DNA of 64,000 bases from Taibaiella sp. (GTDB taxonomy: Bacteria > Bacteroidota > Bacteroidia > Chitinophagales > Chitinophagaceae): assembly GCA_021740995.1 (NCBI GenBank), contig JAIOYR010000010.1:1-64000 (forward strand). Direction: 5' to 3'. Within the stretch, counting starts at the first letter, position 1. Each line of letters opens with the position of its first letter. A model generated the notes under the pieces. That model made no database searches. It had not been told where the DNA came from and worked only from the letters and a program-made list of their open reading frames with translations. The translations under genes and the position numbers were made by a program. Shown here in pieces: positions 18,906-27,813 of the stretch.

Positions 18906-18984
18906 CGATATGTATGGATATAGTTATCCTTACTCTTATGGTTAGATAAGAATAGGGATAATTATTTCTTAAATATTAATAATG

Positions 18985-19308
18985 TTAAGCCCTGTATCCT
19001 GTTTTATCACCATCATCACCACCTATGAGCAGGTTGAGTACCAGCGCGAGTATGAAAGCACCGGCAGTAGCGCAAATAATGGTATTGATAAGCGGATTGT
19101 TAGTGAAAGACAAGTAATTCTTAAAAAGAATTTTGCCCAGCCAGCCACCTATAATGCCTATGATAATAGTAGCGATAGTACCGTACCCTCTGCCCGGAGT
19201 AAGTACCTGAGCCAGAAATCCGGCAACAGCACCAATAAATAAAGTAATCAATAAACCTTTCCAGTCATGTAGCTCTTCGGCGAAAGAGAATAAAACTAAT
19301 AGTTGCAT
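18985..19308 (-). CDS. GlsB/YeaQ/YmgE family (transglycosylase-associated) membrane protein
   Basis: 107 aa. The family pattern is a Gly-rich three-helix membrane protein: LITLFIGAVAGFLAQVLTPGRG, then GTIATIIIGIIGGWLGKILF, then ICATAGAFILALVLNLLIG. The 'transglycosylase-associated' name comes from family annotation; no enzymatic motif is present. Members are often stress-induced in other bacteria. It is convergent with pcm. Confidence 0.85.
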   Translation of the reverse strand: MQLLVLFSFAEELHDWKGLLITLFIGAVAGFLAQVLTPGRGYGTIATIIIGIIGGWLGKILFKNYLSFTNNPLINTIICATAGAFILALVLNLLIGGDDGDKTGYRA

Positions 19309-19571
19309 ACAAGGAGTTTGATATAAAAGTATAAAATCTCTTTAAAGGAACAAACTTTAAGCTCCATTTATTTAGAATTGTTTATAAATGCTATAAGTAC
19401 ATATTTAATCAATTATTGTGCATATACGACCCAATCATGCTATTTATCTTGAATCTTATTTGAAAATCAAATTTTAAGTGCGGATTTATAGTTTTATGAA
19501 TTATTTTTGACCTCCTTAACCAACACACTTGGGTTTATTTCCGTCTAATGCGGAAACAATCAAAAATCTGT

Positions 19572-21008
19572 ATGAATCGAATTACACTATTGGCTATGCT
19601 ATTCTTGAGTATGGCAAGTTCAAGTTTTGCCCGGGAAGGATACCGTATTACGTTGAAAATACCTGCCATTAAAGACTCAATGGTGTATCTGGTACATTAT
19701 TATGGCAAACCTTTACCTACTATCTATAAAAGAGATTCTGCACGCATTGATAAAAAAGGTGTTGCTGTATTTGACAGCAATGACCCTGAATTCACAGGAG
19801 GCATATATATGATGCTACTTTCTGACCGTAAAACTTATTTTGAGTTCCTGCTTGACAAAGGTGATGAATTGACTATAACTGCAGATGTCAGTAAACTACC
19901 ACAAGGGCTCACATTTACCAACTCTCCGGATAATGACCGCTTTCAGGAATATATTGGGTTTCTGAAAGGCTACAGTGCCAAACAGCAGGACTTGCAGAAG
20001 GAATACGCATTGGCAAAAACAGCCGCAGACACAATGGTTATCCGGAAAAAAGCATCAGTTACTTCCAAAGAACTGACAGCTTTCAGAAAAAATCACGCAA
20101 AAAAATATCCTGGCACTTTGCTTGCAGCCATCTTCAATTCGCTGGAGGTGCCACAGGTACCTGAAGGGGAACATTACCTGGCAGATGGCAAAACCATAGA
20201 CAGCACATTTGCATATACTTATTACAAGTCGCACTATTGGGATGGTTTCAATCTGAATGACGATCGTCTGATACATACACCCGTATATGATGCCAAGCTG
20301 GATGAGTATATGAACAAACTCGTATTGCCCTGGCCAGATAGTGTTATTGCGGAAAGTAATATGCTGCTTGCTAAAACCAGAGGCGCTAAAGAGTTGTTTA
20401 AATATACTCTTTGGTGGCTTACCCGGAATGTGGAGAACAGTAAGATAATGGGCATGGACGAGGTATTTGTGTACCTGGTAGAGAACTACTACATGAAAGG
20501 CGATGCTACATGGCTCAGCAGTGATGAATTGAACAAATACATTGACCGTGCTATGAAAATAGCTCCAAATGTAATTGGCAACCTGGCGCCCGAAATTAAA
20601 CTTCCCAATCTCTACACCAAAAAAGAAGAAAGCCTCAGTGCTTCAAAAGCTAAGTATACTTTGTTGATATTCTATGCGCCTACCTGCGGACATTGCAAAG
20701 AAGAAATGCCTGCAATCGACTCTGTTTGCAAAACGGCACTAAAAGGGAAGGGGCTGAAAGTGTACTCTGTAAGTACAGAATATGATGAGGCAGCCGCTAA
20801 AGATTTTGTTACCAAATACAAACTAAACGACTGGACTACAACCTGGGACCCTGAACATGTGGGCGACTGGCGGTCTAAATATGATGTGTACAGCACTCCT
20901 ACTATATATTTGCTCGATGAAAAGAAGATTATCAGAGGTAAAAGGCTGGATCATAGTAATATTGCCAGCCTGATAGAGATGCTGGAAAAGCAGGCTAAAA
21001 ACAAATAA
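19572..21008 (+). CDS. Periplasmic thioredoxin-fold protein (TlpA-like, DUF5106-type N-terminus)
   Basis: 478 aa from the ATG at 19572, which begins a clean signal peptide (MNRITLLAMLFLSMASSSFA); a second in-frame ATG lies at 19548. The N-terminal half resembles the DUF4369/DUF5106 region found before thioredoxin domains in Bacteroidota. The C-terminal ~130 residues form an AhpC/TSA-like thioredoxin fold with the redox motif CGHC at residues 372-375 (FYAPTCGHCKEEM) and the cis-Pro segment YSTPTIYLLD. It probably handles disulfides in the periplasm. The PPIase gene follows after 26 nt, so the two form a likely envelope-folding operon. Confidence 0.85.
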   Translation: MNRITLLAMLFLSMASSSFAREGYRITLKIPAIKDSMVYLVHYYGKPLPTIYKRDSARIDKKGVAVFDSNDPEFTGGIYMMLLSDRKTYFEFLLDKGDELTITADVSKLPQGLTFTNSPDNDRFQEYIGFLKGYSAKQQDLQKEYALAKTAADTMVIRKKASVTSKELTAFRKNHAKKYPGTLLAAIFNSLEVPQVPEGEHYLADGKTIDSTFAYTYYKSHYWDGFNLNDDRLIHTPVYDAKLDEYMNKLVLPWPDSVIAESNMLLAKTRGAKELFKYTLWWLTRNVENSKIMGMDEVFVYLVENYYMKGDATWLSSDELNKYIDRAMKIAPNVIGNLAPEIKLPNLYTKKEESLSASKAKYTLLIFYAPTCGHCKEEMPAIDSVCKTALKGKGLKVYSVSTEYDEAAAKDFVTKYKLNDWTTTWDPEHVGDWRSKYDVYSTPTIYLLDEKKIIRGKRLDHSNIASLIEMLEKQAKNK

Positions 21009-21034
21009 ACCAACTTAAAAAAACAGGACATACA

Positions 21035-22990
21035 ATGCGAAAATTGCTTTTATCATGTATTGCAGCCGGAGCTTTTGCAGCTAACGGATATGCACAAACC
21101 TTATTTACATACGGAGCCAATTCTGTAACTAAGGACGAGTTTTTGAGGGTGTATAAAAAGAACAGCATCAACAAAAAACCCGACATGTCTGAGAAAGAAC
21201 TACGGGGATATCTGGATCTGTACACGCTGTTCAGAATGAAAGTTGCAGAAGCTAACAAACAACAGCTGGATACCGTAGCCACTATAGAGCGCGAGTTGAA
21301 TAATTATCGCAAACAACTCTCTAAAAACTACCTGACCGATGAGCAGATAACCAATAAGCTGATACGTGAAGCATATGACCGCAAGAAGGAAAATGTGCGG
21401 GTAGCACACATTCTTATAGGATGCCCACCAGGGAGCGATACATTGGCGCCCCGCAAAAAAATAGATAGCATATACAAACTGATTGAAGCTAAAACAGCGA
21501 CTTTCGAGTCTATGGCAATCGCTTTTTCAGACGATAAAGGCTCTAAAGACAAAGGAGGAGATCTCGGATATTTTACTGCTTTGCAGACTGTTTACCCGTT
21601 TGAGAGTGCCGCTTATAATACTCCAAAAGGCAAAATATCTGCACCATTCCGTACACAGTTTGGCTACCATGTAGTAAAGGTGCTGGATAGGCGTGCCGAT
21701 AAAGGCGAAGTGAAAGTAGCACAGATATTGGTGCAAATAATAAAGTCGAGAGGAGATGATGGTATAAAAGCTGCTCGCATGCGTGCAGATAGTGTTATGA
21801 ACATGCTCAAAAACGGTGTTTCATTCGCAAGTCTTGTAGAAAAATACTCTGACGACAAGTTTACAGTAAATGATTCAGGTGTTATGAAGCCGTTTGGCGC
21901 AGGCGCTATGGTTCCGGTTTTTGAAGATGTTGCTTTTGGATTGAAGAAAGTAGGCGATATAGGCGGACCGGTGCAGACGGATTATGGTTTTCACATAATA
22001 AAGCTGCTTGCAAAATATCCACTTCAGCCCTACGACAGCATGTATGCTCAACTAAAACGCAAAGTAGAAAATGACTCCCGTGCGCAGACTGCAAAAGATA
22101 TTTTCTTTGAAAAAATAAAAGCTCAGAATGGCTTTAAAGAAAATGCCGAGAGTTTTTCAGAAGTCTTCAATAAAGTACAAAACATACCAGATACCGGGGC
22201 AGATGCAAAAATGATAAAGCCCGATGATTTCAGAGACATGAACAAGGTGCTATTTTCACTTGCGGGTAAAAACTATCTGCAGAGCGACTTTGTAGCCTTT
22301 CTTTATTCACTGACTCGTGGCCGTATAAATGGCCCAAAAAATGCGGTAGTGCGTGATGCCTATAGCCTTTATGTAACCAATGTGGTTACTGATTTTCAGG
22401 AGCATAAGCTGGTTGAAGAGAATCCGGAATTCAAAACGCTTATGACCGAGTACAAGGATGGTATCATGCTATTTGAGCTGATGGATCGCAATGTATGGAG
22501 CAAAGCATCTAAAGACAGTTCAGGTCTAAAAGAATTTTACGAGACACGCAAAGGCAAATACATGTGGGAAGCCGGTTTTGATGGTGCCGTATACAAGTTC
22601 AAAACTAAAGCTACTTTCGACACAGGGATGATAATGATAAAACAAGCGAAATGGACAGAAGAAGAAATAGCTAAAGCTATAAACACACAGGAAAGACCTG
22701 ATGGCGTGACCGTGCAGCGCGGACGTTATGAGTTCTCAAGATTTAAGGATGCAACACTGAATGACCTTACCGCCAACAAAATAAAAGTAATTACCGGCGA
22801 AAACAACAGCTATACAGTGGTAGCTGTAAAAGAAGTATTTTCAGCACCTGCACCCAAAAGCCTTGATGAAGCTCGCGGCTATGTAGTGGCTGAGTATCAG
22901 GATCACCTTGAAAAACAATGGAATGATAAAATGCGCCGTGACTATCCTGTAAAAATAAACGAACAGGTATTTAAGAGCATGGTGAAGTAA
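21035..22990 (+). CDS. Periplasmic peptidylprolyl isomerase, SurA/PpiC-like
   Basis: 651 aa with a signal peptide (LLLSCIAAGAFAANGYAQ). Two parvulin domains are visible: ~residues 120-215 (VRVAHILIG ... SDDKGSKDKGGDLGYF ... FRTQFGYHVVKVLD) and ~225-325 (VKVAQILVQI ... VQTDYGFHIIKLL). The second lacks part of the GGDLG loop (DSGVMKPFGAG instead), so it may be less active. The long C-terminal region has no recognised domain. The protein likely acts as a chaperone/isomerase for outer-membrane proteins. It lies 26 nt after the thioredoxin-fold gene. Confidence 0.9.
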   Translation: MRKLLLSCIAAGAFAANGYAQTLFTYGANSVTKDEFLRVYKKNSINKKPDMSEKELRGYLDLYTLFRMKVAEANKQQLDTVATIERELNNYRKQLSKNYLTDEQITNKLIREAYDRKKENVRVAHILIGCPPGSDTLAPRKKIDSIYKLIEAKTATFESMAIAFSDDKGSKDKGGDLGYFTALQTVYPFESAAYNTPKGKISAPFRTQFGYHVVKVLDRRADKGEVKVAQILVQIIKSRGDDGIKAARMRADSVMNMLKNGVSFASLVEKYSDDKFTVNDSGVMKPFGAGAMVPVFEDVAFGLKKVGDIGGPVQTDYGFHIIKLLAKYPLQPYDSMYAQLKRKVENDSRAQTAKDIFFEKIKAQNGFKENAESFSEVFNKVQNIPDTGADAKMIKPDDFRDMNKVLFSLAGKNYLQSDFVAFLYSLTRGRINGPKNAVVRDAYSLYVTNVVTDFQEHKLVEENPEFKTLMTEYKDGIMLFELMDRNVWSKASKDSSGLKEFYETRKGKYMWEAGFDGAVYKFKTKATFDTGMIMIKQAKWTEEEIAKAINTQERPDGVTVQRGRYEFSRFKDATLNDLTANKIKVITGENNSYTVVAVKEVFSAPAPKSLDEARGYVVAEYQDHLEKQWNDKMRRDYPVKINEQVFKSMVK

Positions 22991-23016
22991 TAGTTCATTA
23001 TCTGATTATAAAAGTA

Positions 23017-23052
23017 TGCCCTGCTTGTCTGAAGCGGGGCATGTCTTTTTTA
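23017..23052 (+). terminator. Terminator after the PPIase gene
   Basis: An 11-bp stem ATGCCCTGCTT / AAGCGGGGCAT with one G-T pair and loop GTCTG is followed, after GTC, by six T. It lies between convergent genes and overlaps the stop of the minus-strand gene at 23050 by three bases. Confidence 0.75.
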
Positions 23053-23418
23053 TTTGTTTTTATGATGTCCTTTGTGTTTGCCGTAGTTATGACCTTTGTG
23101 ATTTCCATTATTATATTTGTTGCCACCTTGCCAGCGTCCGGGTGTCCATTGATCCCCTCTCGATGTATGACGCCAATAACCCTGGCGATACCTGTAGCCC
23201 GGTTGTGGCGCCTCAGCCCAGTGTCCCCCACTCCACTCATACCTGCCATCTCTACCATTCCAGTCTTCTTCTATCCATACATGGCGCGGGCTGGGTGCCG
23301 CTGTGCGCACATATACAGGTCTGGATGGACGAATTGAAACATATATCTGTGCTGATGCCACTGAAACGCTACACGACAGAACCAAAGCAAAAAACAACCT
23401 TTGAATTTTCAAGATCAA
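23050..23418 (-). CDS. YXWGXW/WXXGXW repeat-containing small secreted protein
   Basis: 122 aa with a signal peptide (LFFALVLSCSVSVASAQ). The mature part contains repeats of the aromatic-Gly-aromatic type: RYEWSGGHWAEAP, YRYRQGYWRHT and DQWTPGRWQGG. A His/Lys/Asn-rich tail follows (HKGHNYGKHKGHHKNK). The repeat family is common in Bacteroidota and Proteobacteria and has no assigned activity. The His-rich tail could bind metal, which is only a guess. Confidence 0.8.
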   Translation of the reverse strand: MILKIQRLFFALVLSCSVSVASAQIYVSIRPSRPVYVRTAAPSPRHVWIEEDWNGRDGRYEWSGGHWAEAPQPGYRYRQGYWRHTSRGDQWTPGRWQGGNKYNNGNHKGHNYGKHKGHHKNK

Positions 23419-23615
23419 ATATTTATTTCACCGCATACCTGCGGTTCGGATGTGAAAAGAATCCACAATCACAAAGGTGAGGCCACACTCATTCATTATT
23501 GTTACAGTATTCTGTAAGAGACTTACATATTTGGCAGTAAACCAAACAAATAAGATATTTTGTACCAGAAAGTGCTCGCTGGAAACAACTGTGCCACCCT
23601 TACTACAAACTGATA

Positions 23616-24755
23616 TTAGTCTAGTCTGTTTATTATAGTAATCAGTTCTTTGCGGGATATTGTTTCTGGATTCAGGGTCAGGCTGTATTTATCGTTTACT
23701 TGTGCTGCAAGTTCTTTAATGCTAGCTATTTTAGCCTTTCTACCAGTGATTGGATCTATTACCTGCAGGTGCCTGCCTATATTGGCTGCAGTAAGAAAAT
23801 CAAAACTTCTATCATACAGCCGCAACTTGCCATTGTGTACAACCCTTGACAAATGCTTATCTTGCTCCGTTAGTCTTACCAAATGCAGCTCTTTAGGACC
23901 TTTAAATACTACTATTGCTTTAAGCAGCAGGTCAGTAAGCGATACATTGTAATAGTTTCTGCCCTGTTGTTTTACAGGACGCTCCAGTATTACAGAACTA
24001 TTGGTCACCGTGACGATACCGGGAATGGTATCTGTTTCGTAAACAATATACCCATCAAACGAGAAATACTTTGAAGAATTGCTATGTTTACTTGTATTGT
24101 CAGGAGCCAACAGCAAGTCACGTTGCACCACCAGATTGTTAAGCAGCGCCAATGCATTGAAGTAACCCGGATAACACCACCAATAAGAAAAGTCATTGTC
24201 GGGTCTGAGTATGGTGGAATTGTCTTTGCACGATGTTCTATCCTTAGATAGGTTTTTGCTTTTGGACTTTGTAAGATCCGATGTGCAGTAGTAATAGTAT
24301 TTCCGGTCACTTGCATTATACCGCGCACTTACTACCCCACCACCCGGATTTATTCGACTATTGCTGGTTGGTCTTGATCCTGCATCGGAATAACCGTTAA
24401 AAGCACTATTTACTACCTTTTCATATCCTGCAGTATTACTGCGATTATTCAAAGAAGCATATTCATAGCCACTTGTTTCATTACTGCTTATCAAGTTGCT
24501 ACTACTTCTATAATCATTGATGGTAGTAGTATTAGTATTGGATGTAGTATTAATTGTATTCACTTCCATACGCTGTATGGGCTGATAAGCAGGAATATTT
24601 CTTGTAATGGTATAGGCACTATTGTCGTAGTTGTTACTTACTTCTCTGCTCATAGGCGCAGCACTTCCTTTATTCATGCTTACAGGAATCTGGCTATTTA
24701 GATTACCTGATATGCAAAAAGCTGCAAGAGCTGATATGATATACTGCCGCTTCAT
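23616..24755 (-). CDS. Hypothetical exported protein with Asn/Ser/Thr-rich N-terminal half
   Basis: 379 aa, unrecognised. A signal peptide (IISALAAFCISGNLNSQ) is followed by a low-complexity N/S/T-rich segment to ~residue 150 (e.g. NTINTTSNTNTTTIND). A more ordinary C-terminal region (~195-379) contains FSYWWCYPGYFNALALLNN, FDGYIVYETDTIPG and a closing segment LNPETISRKELITIINRLD. The C-terminal half resembles uncharacterised Bacteroidota proteins with a 'plug'-like metal-independent fold, but no function can be given. It is probably periplasmic or surface-exposed. Confidence 0.7.
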   Translation of the reverse strand: MKRQYIISALAAFCISGNLNSQIPVSMNKGSAAPMSREVSNNYDNSAYTITRNIPAYQPIQRMEVNTINTTSNTNTTTINDYRSSSNLISSNETSGYEYASLNNRSNTAGYEKVVNSAFNGYSDAGSRPTSNSRINPGGGVVSARYNASDRKYYYYCTSDLTKSKSKNLSKDRTSCKDNSTILRPDNDFSYWWCYPGYFNALALLNNLVVQRDLLLAPDNTSKHSNSSKYFSFDGYIVYETDTIPGIVTVTNSSVILERPVKQQGRNYYNVSLTDLLLKAIVVFKGPKELHLVRLTEQDKHLSRVVHNGKLRLYDRSFDFLTAANIGRHLQVIDPITGRKAKIASIKELAAQVNDKYSLTLNPETISRKELITIINRLD

Positions 24756-24844
24756 GATTGGAAGGCTAAAGTGAATATCATAAAGTTAGTTAAAAAATAT
24801 GATACCAGCCTACGATTGGTCTTTGGAAAATCACAAAACTCATT

Positions 24845-25879
24845 CTACCGCCTATATCCCAAATCTTCAATCAATGATGCCGGGAGCACAGGTAGCATAT
24901 TCCTTGGCAACAGGAACGATGTAAGCTCTGCAAGCTCCTTAAAGATATAATGACTATCTGCCGCACCTTTCAGGTACTCGGCTCCGGTACTGCCACCTGT
25001 GCCTACCCGTTTGCCTATGGTACGCTGCACCATGTGTATATGCCTGTGCCGCCACATAGACAATAATTGGTCTACCTCCAGCAAAGTACTCAGCAATTCG
25101 TATGGCAATTGCAGCAATGGCTGATCGCGATAGAGCATTATGAACATCGCATTTCTGGTAGCATCGGCACTAAAAGAACGACCTTCCGGATAAGCATCAG
25201 TATTCATAAATATGATATCGAACACTTTTACCTGGTGCATCTCCACCTCCGAAAGGCTGCTTAAATATGCCTCCCGATACCTGCTCCAAAAAGAGGAGCT
25301 GCCTGTTTCACCCCAATAGTCATTGTTATTTACAAACGGCATACGTGCCAGCCACTTGTCTATCAATACCAAAAGAGACACCTCACTCTCAGCACTTTTC
25401 ACCCTTTCCACATCGGCTGGCGTAAGCTGCGACAGATAGTAAGCCTTACCATGACGCTGGTCGTACTTCAAACCCAGCGAGGCTTCTATCATCTTGAACT
25501 GTATACTCTGAAAACCTGATGCGGGCCGCAACAGGTCGCGGAAGTCGAGAAAATCGAGTGCGGTCATGGTTTCCATTACGCCCATCTGCTGCACAGTAAT
25601 TTCCAGAATCTTGCAAATTCGCTTCAGGCGGTGCACGCTGTTATAAATGTCAGGGGTATTGTTCTGTATGTTTTCCTGACTAAAAATGCCACGTATAATG
25701 CCCAGCTCATGCAATATCTGCTTAAACCAAAGCTCGTAAGCCTGATGGATGATGATGAACAACATTTCATCATCGGCTTTTACCCCTTCTTTATCACTTT
25801 CGGGAAATTGTGCCTCCAGAATTTTACCCAGCTGCAGGTACTCGCTATAATAAACCGGCTTACGCTCTTTATTTTCCAT
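24845..25879 (-). CDS. Tryptophan 2,3-dioxygenase
   Basis: 344 aa. The family pattern includes YSEYLQLGKILEAQFP, the helix EMLFIIIHQAYELWFKQILHEL with substrate-binding residues, and the region MWRHRHIHMVQRTIG with the heme-ligand His near residue 270. The GTGGSTGAEYL loop that holds the substrate carboxylate follows. The enzyme opens the indole ring of L-Trp to N-formylkynurenine, the first step of the kynurenine pathway. No other kynurenine pathway gene is in the window. Confidence 0.93.
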   Translation of the reverse strand: MENKERKPVYYSEYLQLGKILEAQFPESDKEGVKADDEMLFIIIHQAYELWFKQILHELGIIRGIFSQENIQNNTPDIYNSVHRLKRICKILEITVQQMGVMETMTALDFLDFRDLLRPASGFQSIQFKMIEASLGLKYDQRHGKAYYLSQLTPADVERVKSAESEVSLLVLIDKWLARMPFVNNNDYWGETGSSSFWSRYREAYLSSLSEVEMHQVKVFDIIFMNTDAYPEGRSFSADATRNAMFIMLYRDQPLLQLPYELLSTLLEVDQLLSMWRHRHIHMVQRTIGKRVGTGGSTGAEYLKGAADSHYIFKELAELTSFLLPRNMLPVLPASLIEDLGYRR

Positions 25880-25962
25880 GGCGTGAAATTACTAAATGAT
25901 GCCGCAAGCACGAAATTACACTTGCTGATTGTCGTCATTTATTTTTGAACAACCGTTTTCAA

Positions 25963-26472
25963 TTATTCTATTATTTTCTGTTTCTTCTTATCAGCTGCGA
26001 TACAATACCTGCCTTCGGCTATATCATTGATTGCATCTGCCATCCTCAGAATGATGGCGTCATTGTTACTACCTTCAAATATCCACTTCAGCCAATCTTT
26101 CTGGTCTTTCCTGGTGAATGCCTCAAAGTGTTTTAATGCATTGGGGTCATCTGCCAGAGCATCTCTGAAATCCTGCTCTGTGACCGTGTCCGGAGCCTTC
26201 AGCCCGTATAGTTTTATCCTTACTGTATCTCCTTCTTCTTTTTTTATTTGCTTGCGTATCTCAGCCTTTACTGCAAGAAAAAGCCGGCCACCTTTTATAG
26301 GCATCAGGCTGGCATTGTTCATTTCATAATCATCAATACTAGCATTCAGTTTTGTCCATCCAAAATTCTTTCGGCTGCTGGTCACTACCTCAGGCAGCAG
26401 CGCATAGGTCCACCCGCCCTTCATGTTCATCTTCTGCAATACTATTTCCCCATCAAACAACAGACTATCCAT
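25963..26472 (-). CDS. DUF1905 / YdeI-like (OmpD-associated) protein
   Basis: 169 aa. Residues ~5-95 resemble DUF1905 (GGWTYALLPEVV ... GWTKLNASIDDYEMNNASLMPIKGGRLFLAVKAEIRKQI split by short loops). The C-terminal part fits the YdeI/OmpD-associated domain (DALADDPNALKHFEAFTRKDQKDWLKWI). These two domains often occur together in Bacteroidota. The biochemical role is unknown; 'bacteriocin protection' in annotations comes from one proteobacterial member. It ends 83 nt upstream of the TDO start and may be co-transcribed. Confidence 0.8.
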   Translation of the reverse strand: MDSLLFDGEIVLQKMNMKGGWTYALLPEVVTSSRKNFGWTKLNASIDDYEMNNASLMPIKGGRLFLAVKAEIRKQIKKEEGDTVRIKLYGLKAPDTVTEQDFRDALADDPNALKHFEAFTRKDQKDWLKWIFEGSNNDAIILRMADAINDIAEGRYCIAADKKKQKIIE

Positions 26473-26598
26473 AAGTGTATAATGTATGTTAGTAGTGTAA
26501 AGTTAAACCCGACGGTCAATATTTTCCTATTCAATTCTTGCTTAACTTTATAACATCAAAAAGAGCCTGCAATTTTTCAACCTCATTACATCTTTAAT

Positions 26599-27774
26599 AT
26601 GCAACCAGCCTATATAGTCGCCGGACTCCGGACAGCAGTATGTAAATCAAAACGTGGTGGTCTCCGATTTTACCGACCCGACGATCTGGCGGTAGATGTG
26701 ATAAAAGGATTACTGGCATCAATACCCCAACTGAACCCCAAACTGATAGACGATGTAATAGTAGGTAATGCAGTACCTGAAGCAGAACAAGGGCTACAAG
26801 TGGGCAGAATTATTGCAAACAGGGCAATTGGCGAATGGGCTCCGGGTTTTACCATCAACCGTTATTGCGGCTCAGGTCTTGAAGCTATAGCTATCGCTAC
26901 CGCCAAAATTCAATCGGGACAGGCAGAGTGTATTATTGCCGGCGGTACTGAGAGTATGAGCCTGGTGCCCACTGCGGGATGGCGTACCATGCCCAACTAC
27001 GAATATGCCCGCCAGTATGCCGACTACTACCTGAGCATGGGCCTCACTGCCGAGGAGGTGGCAAAAGACTACAAAGTAAGCCGGGAAGACCAGGACGATT
27101 TTGCGCTGCGTTCCCACACTAAGGCAATAAATGCCATACAATCCGGGTTCTTCAAAGACAGCATTATTCCAATAAAAGTAAAGGAAGTATATCTAAATGA
27201 AAAAAATAAGCGAGCCGAGCGGGAGGTAATCATTGAAACTGATGAGGGCCCTCGTGCCGATACATCGGCAGCGGCACTTGCAAAACTACCTGCTGTTTTT
27301 GCACAGGGTGGCACCGTAACTGCCGGTAATTCTTCACAGACATCAGATGGAGCTGCATTTACCATTGTAATGAGTGATAGATTATCCCAAAGACTAAATA
27401 TTAGTCCTTTAGGTAGACTAATATCATGCACTAGTGCAGGTGTAGACCCTCGTATTATGGGCATAGGTCCTATTAAAGCAGTACCTAAAGCACTGCAAGT
27501 ATCTGGCATGGATATCAACCAGATAGACCTTATTGAGTTGAATGAAGCTTTTGCATCACAATCAATCACAGTCATTCGCGAGCTGGGATTAAACCCTGAT
27601 ATCGTTAATATCAACGGCGGAGCCATTTCGCTGGGTCATCCGCTGGGCTGCACTGGGGCAAAACTGACCATCCAGATACTCAGCGACTTAAAACGGCTGA
27701 ACAAAAAATATGGCATTGTTACTGCATGTATTGGAGGCGGACAGGGAATAGCAGGAGTAATTGAAAGGTTCTAG
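26599..27774 (+). CDS. Acetyl-CoA acetyltransferase (thiolase)
   Basis: 391 aa. The nucleophilic Cys is in NRYCGSGLEAIA (~residue 91). Further motifs are GGTESMSLVP, MGIGPIKAVPKAL, NEAFASQS, NINGGAISLGHPLGCTGAK and the C-terminal VTACIGGGQG. The protein is clearly paralogous to the thiolase at 12.3-13.6 kb, but diverged. Which one works in beta-oxidation and which in acetoacetyl-CoA formation cannot be read from sequence. The M32 carboxypeptidase gene follows after 39 nt. Confidence 0.93.
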   Translation: MQPAYIVAGLRTAVCKSKRGGLRFYRPDDLAVDVIKGLLASIPQLNPKLIDDVIVGNAVPEAEQGLQVGRIIANRAIGEWAPGFTINRYCGSGLEAIAIATAKIQSGQAECIIAGGTESMSLVPTAGWRTMPNYEYARQYADYYLSMGLTAEEVAKDYKVSREDQDDFALRSHTKAINAIQSGFFKDSIIPIKVKEVYLNEKNKRAEREVIIETDEGPRADTSAAALAKLPAVFAQGGTVTAGNSSQTSDGAAFTIVMSDRLSQRLNISPLGRLISCTSAGVDPRIMGIGPIKAVPKALQVSGMDINQIDLIELNEAFASQSITVIRELGLNPDIVNINGGAISLGHPLGCTGAKLTIQILSDLKRLNKKYGIVTACIGGGQGIAGVIERF

Positions 27775-27813
27775 TAACAGTAACTAATCAGATAAATTAA
27801 ACAGACATCACAA

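Noticed and set aside
23041-23337. Plus-strand frame opposite the WXXGXW protein gene
   Set aside because: It overlaps the terminator of the PPIase gene and the antisense product is a hydrophobic low-quality sequence.
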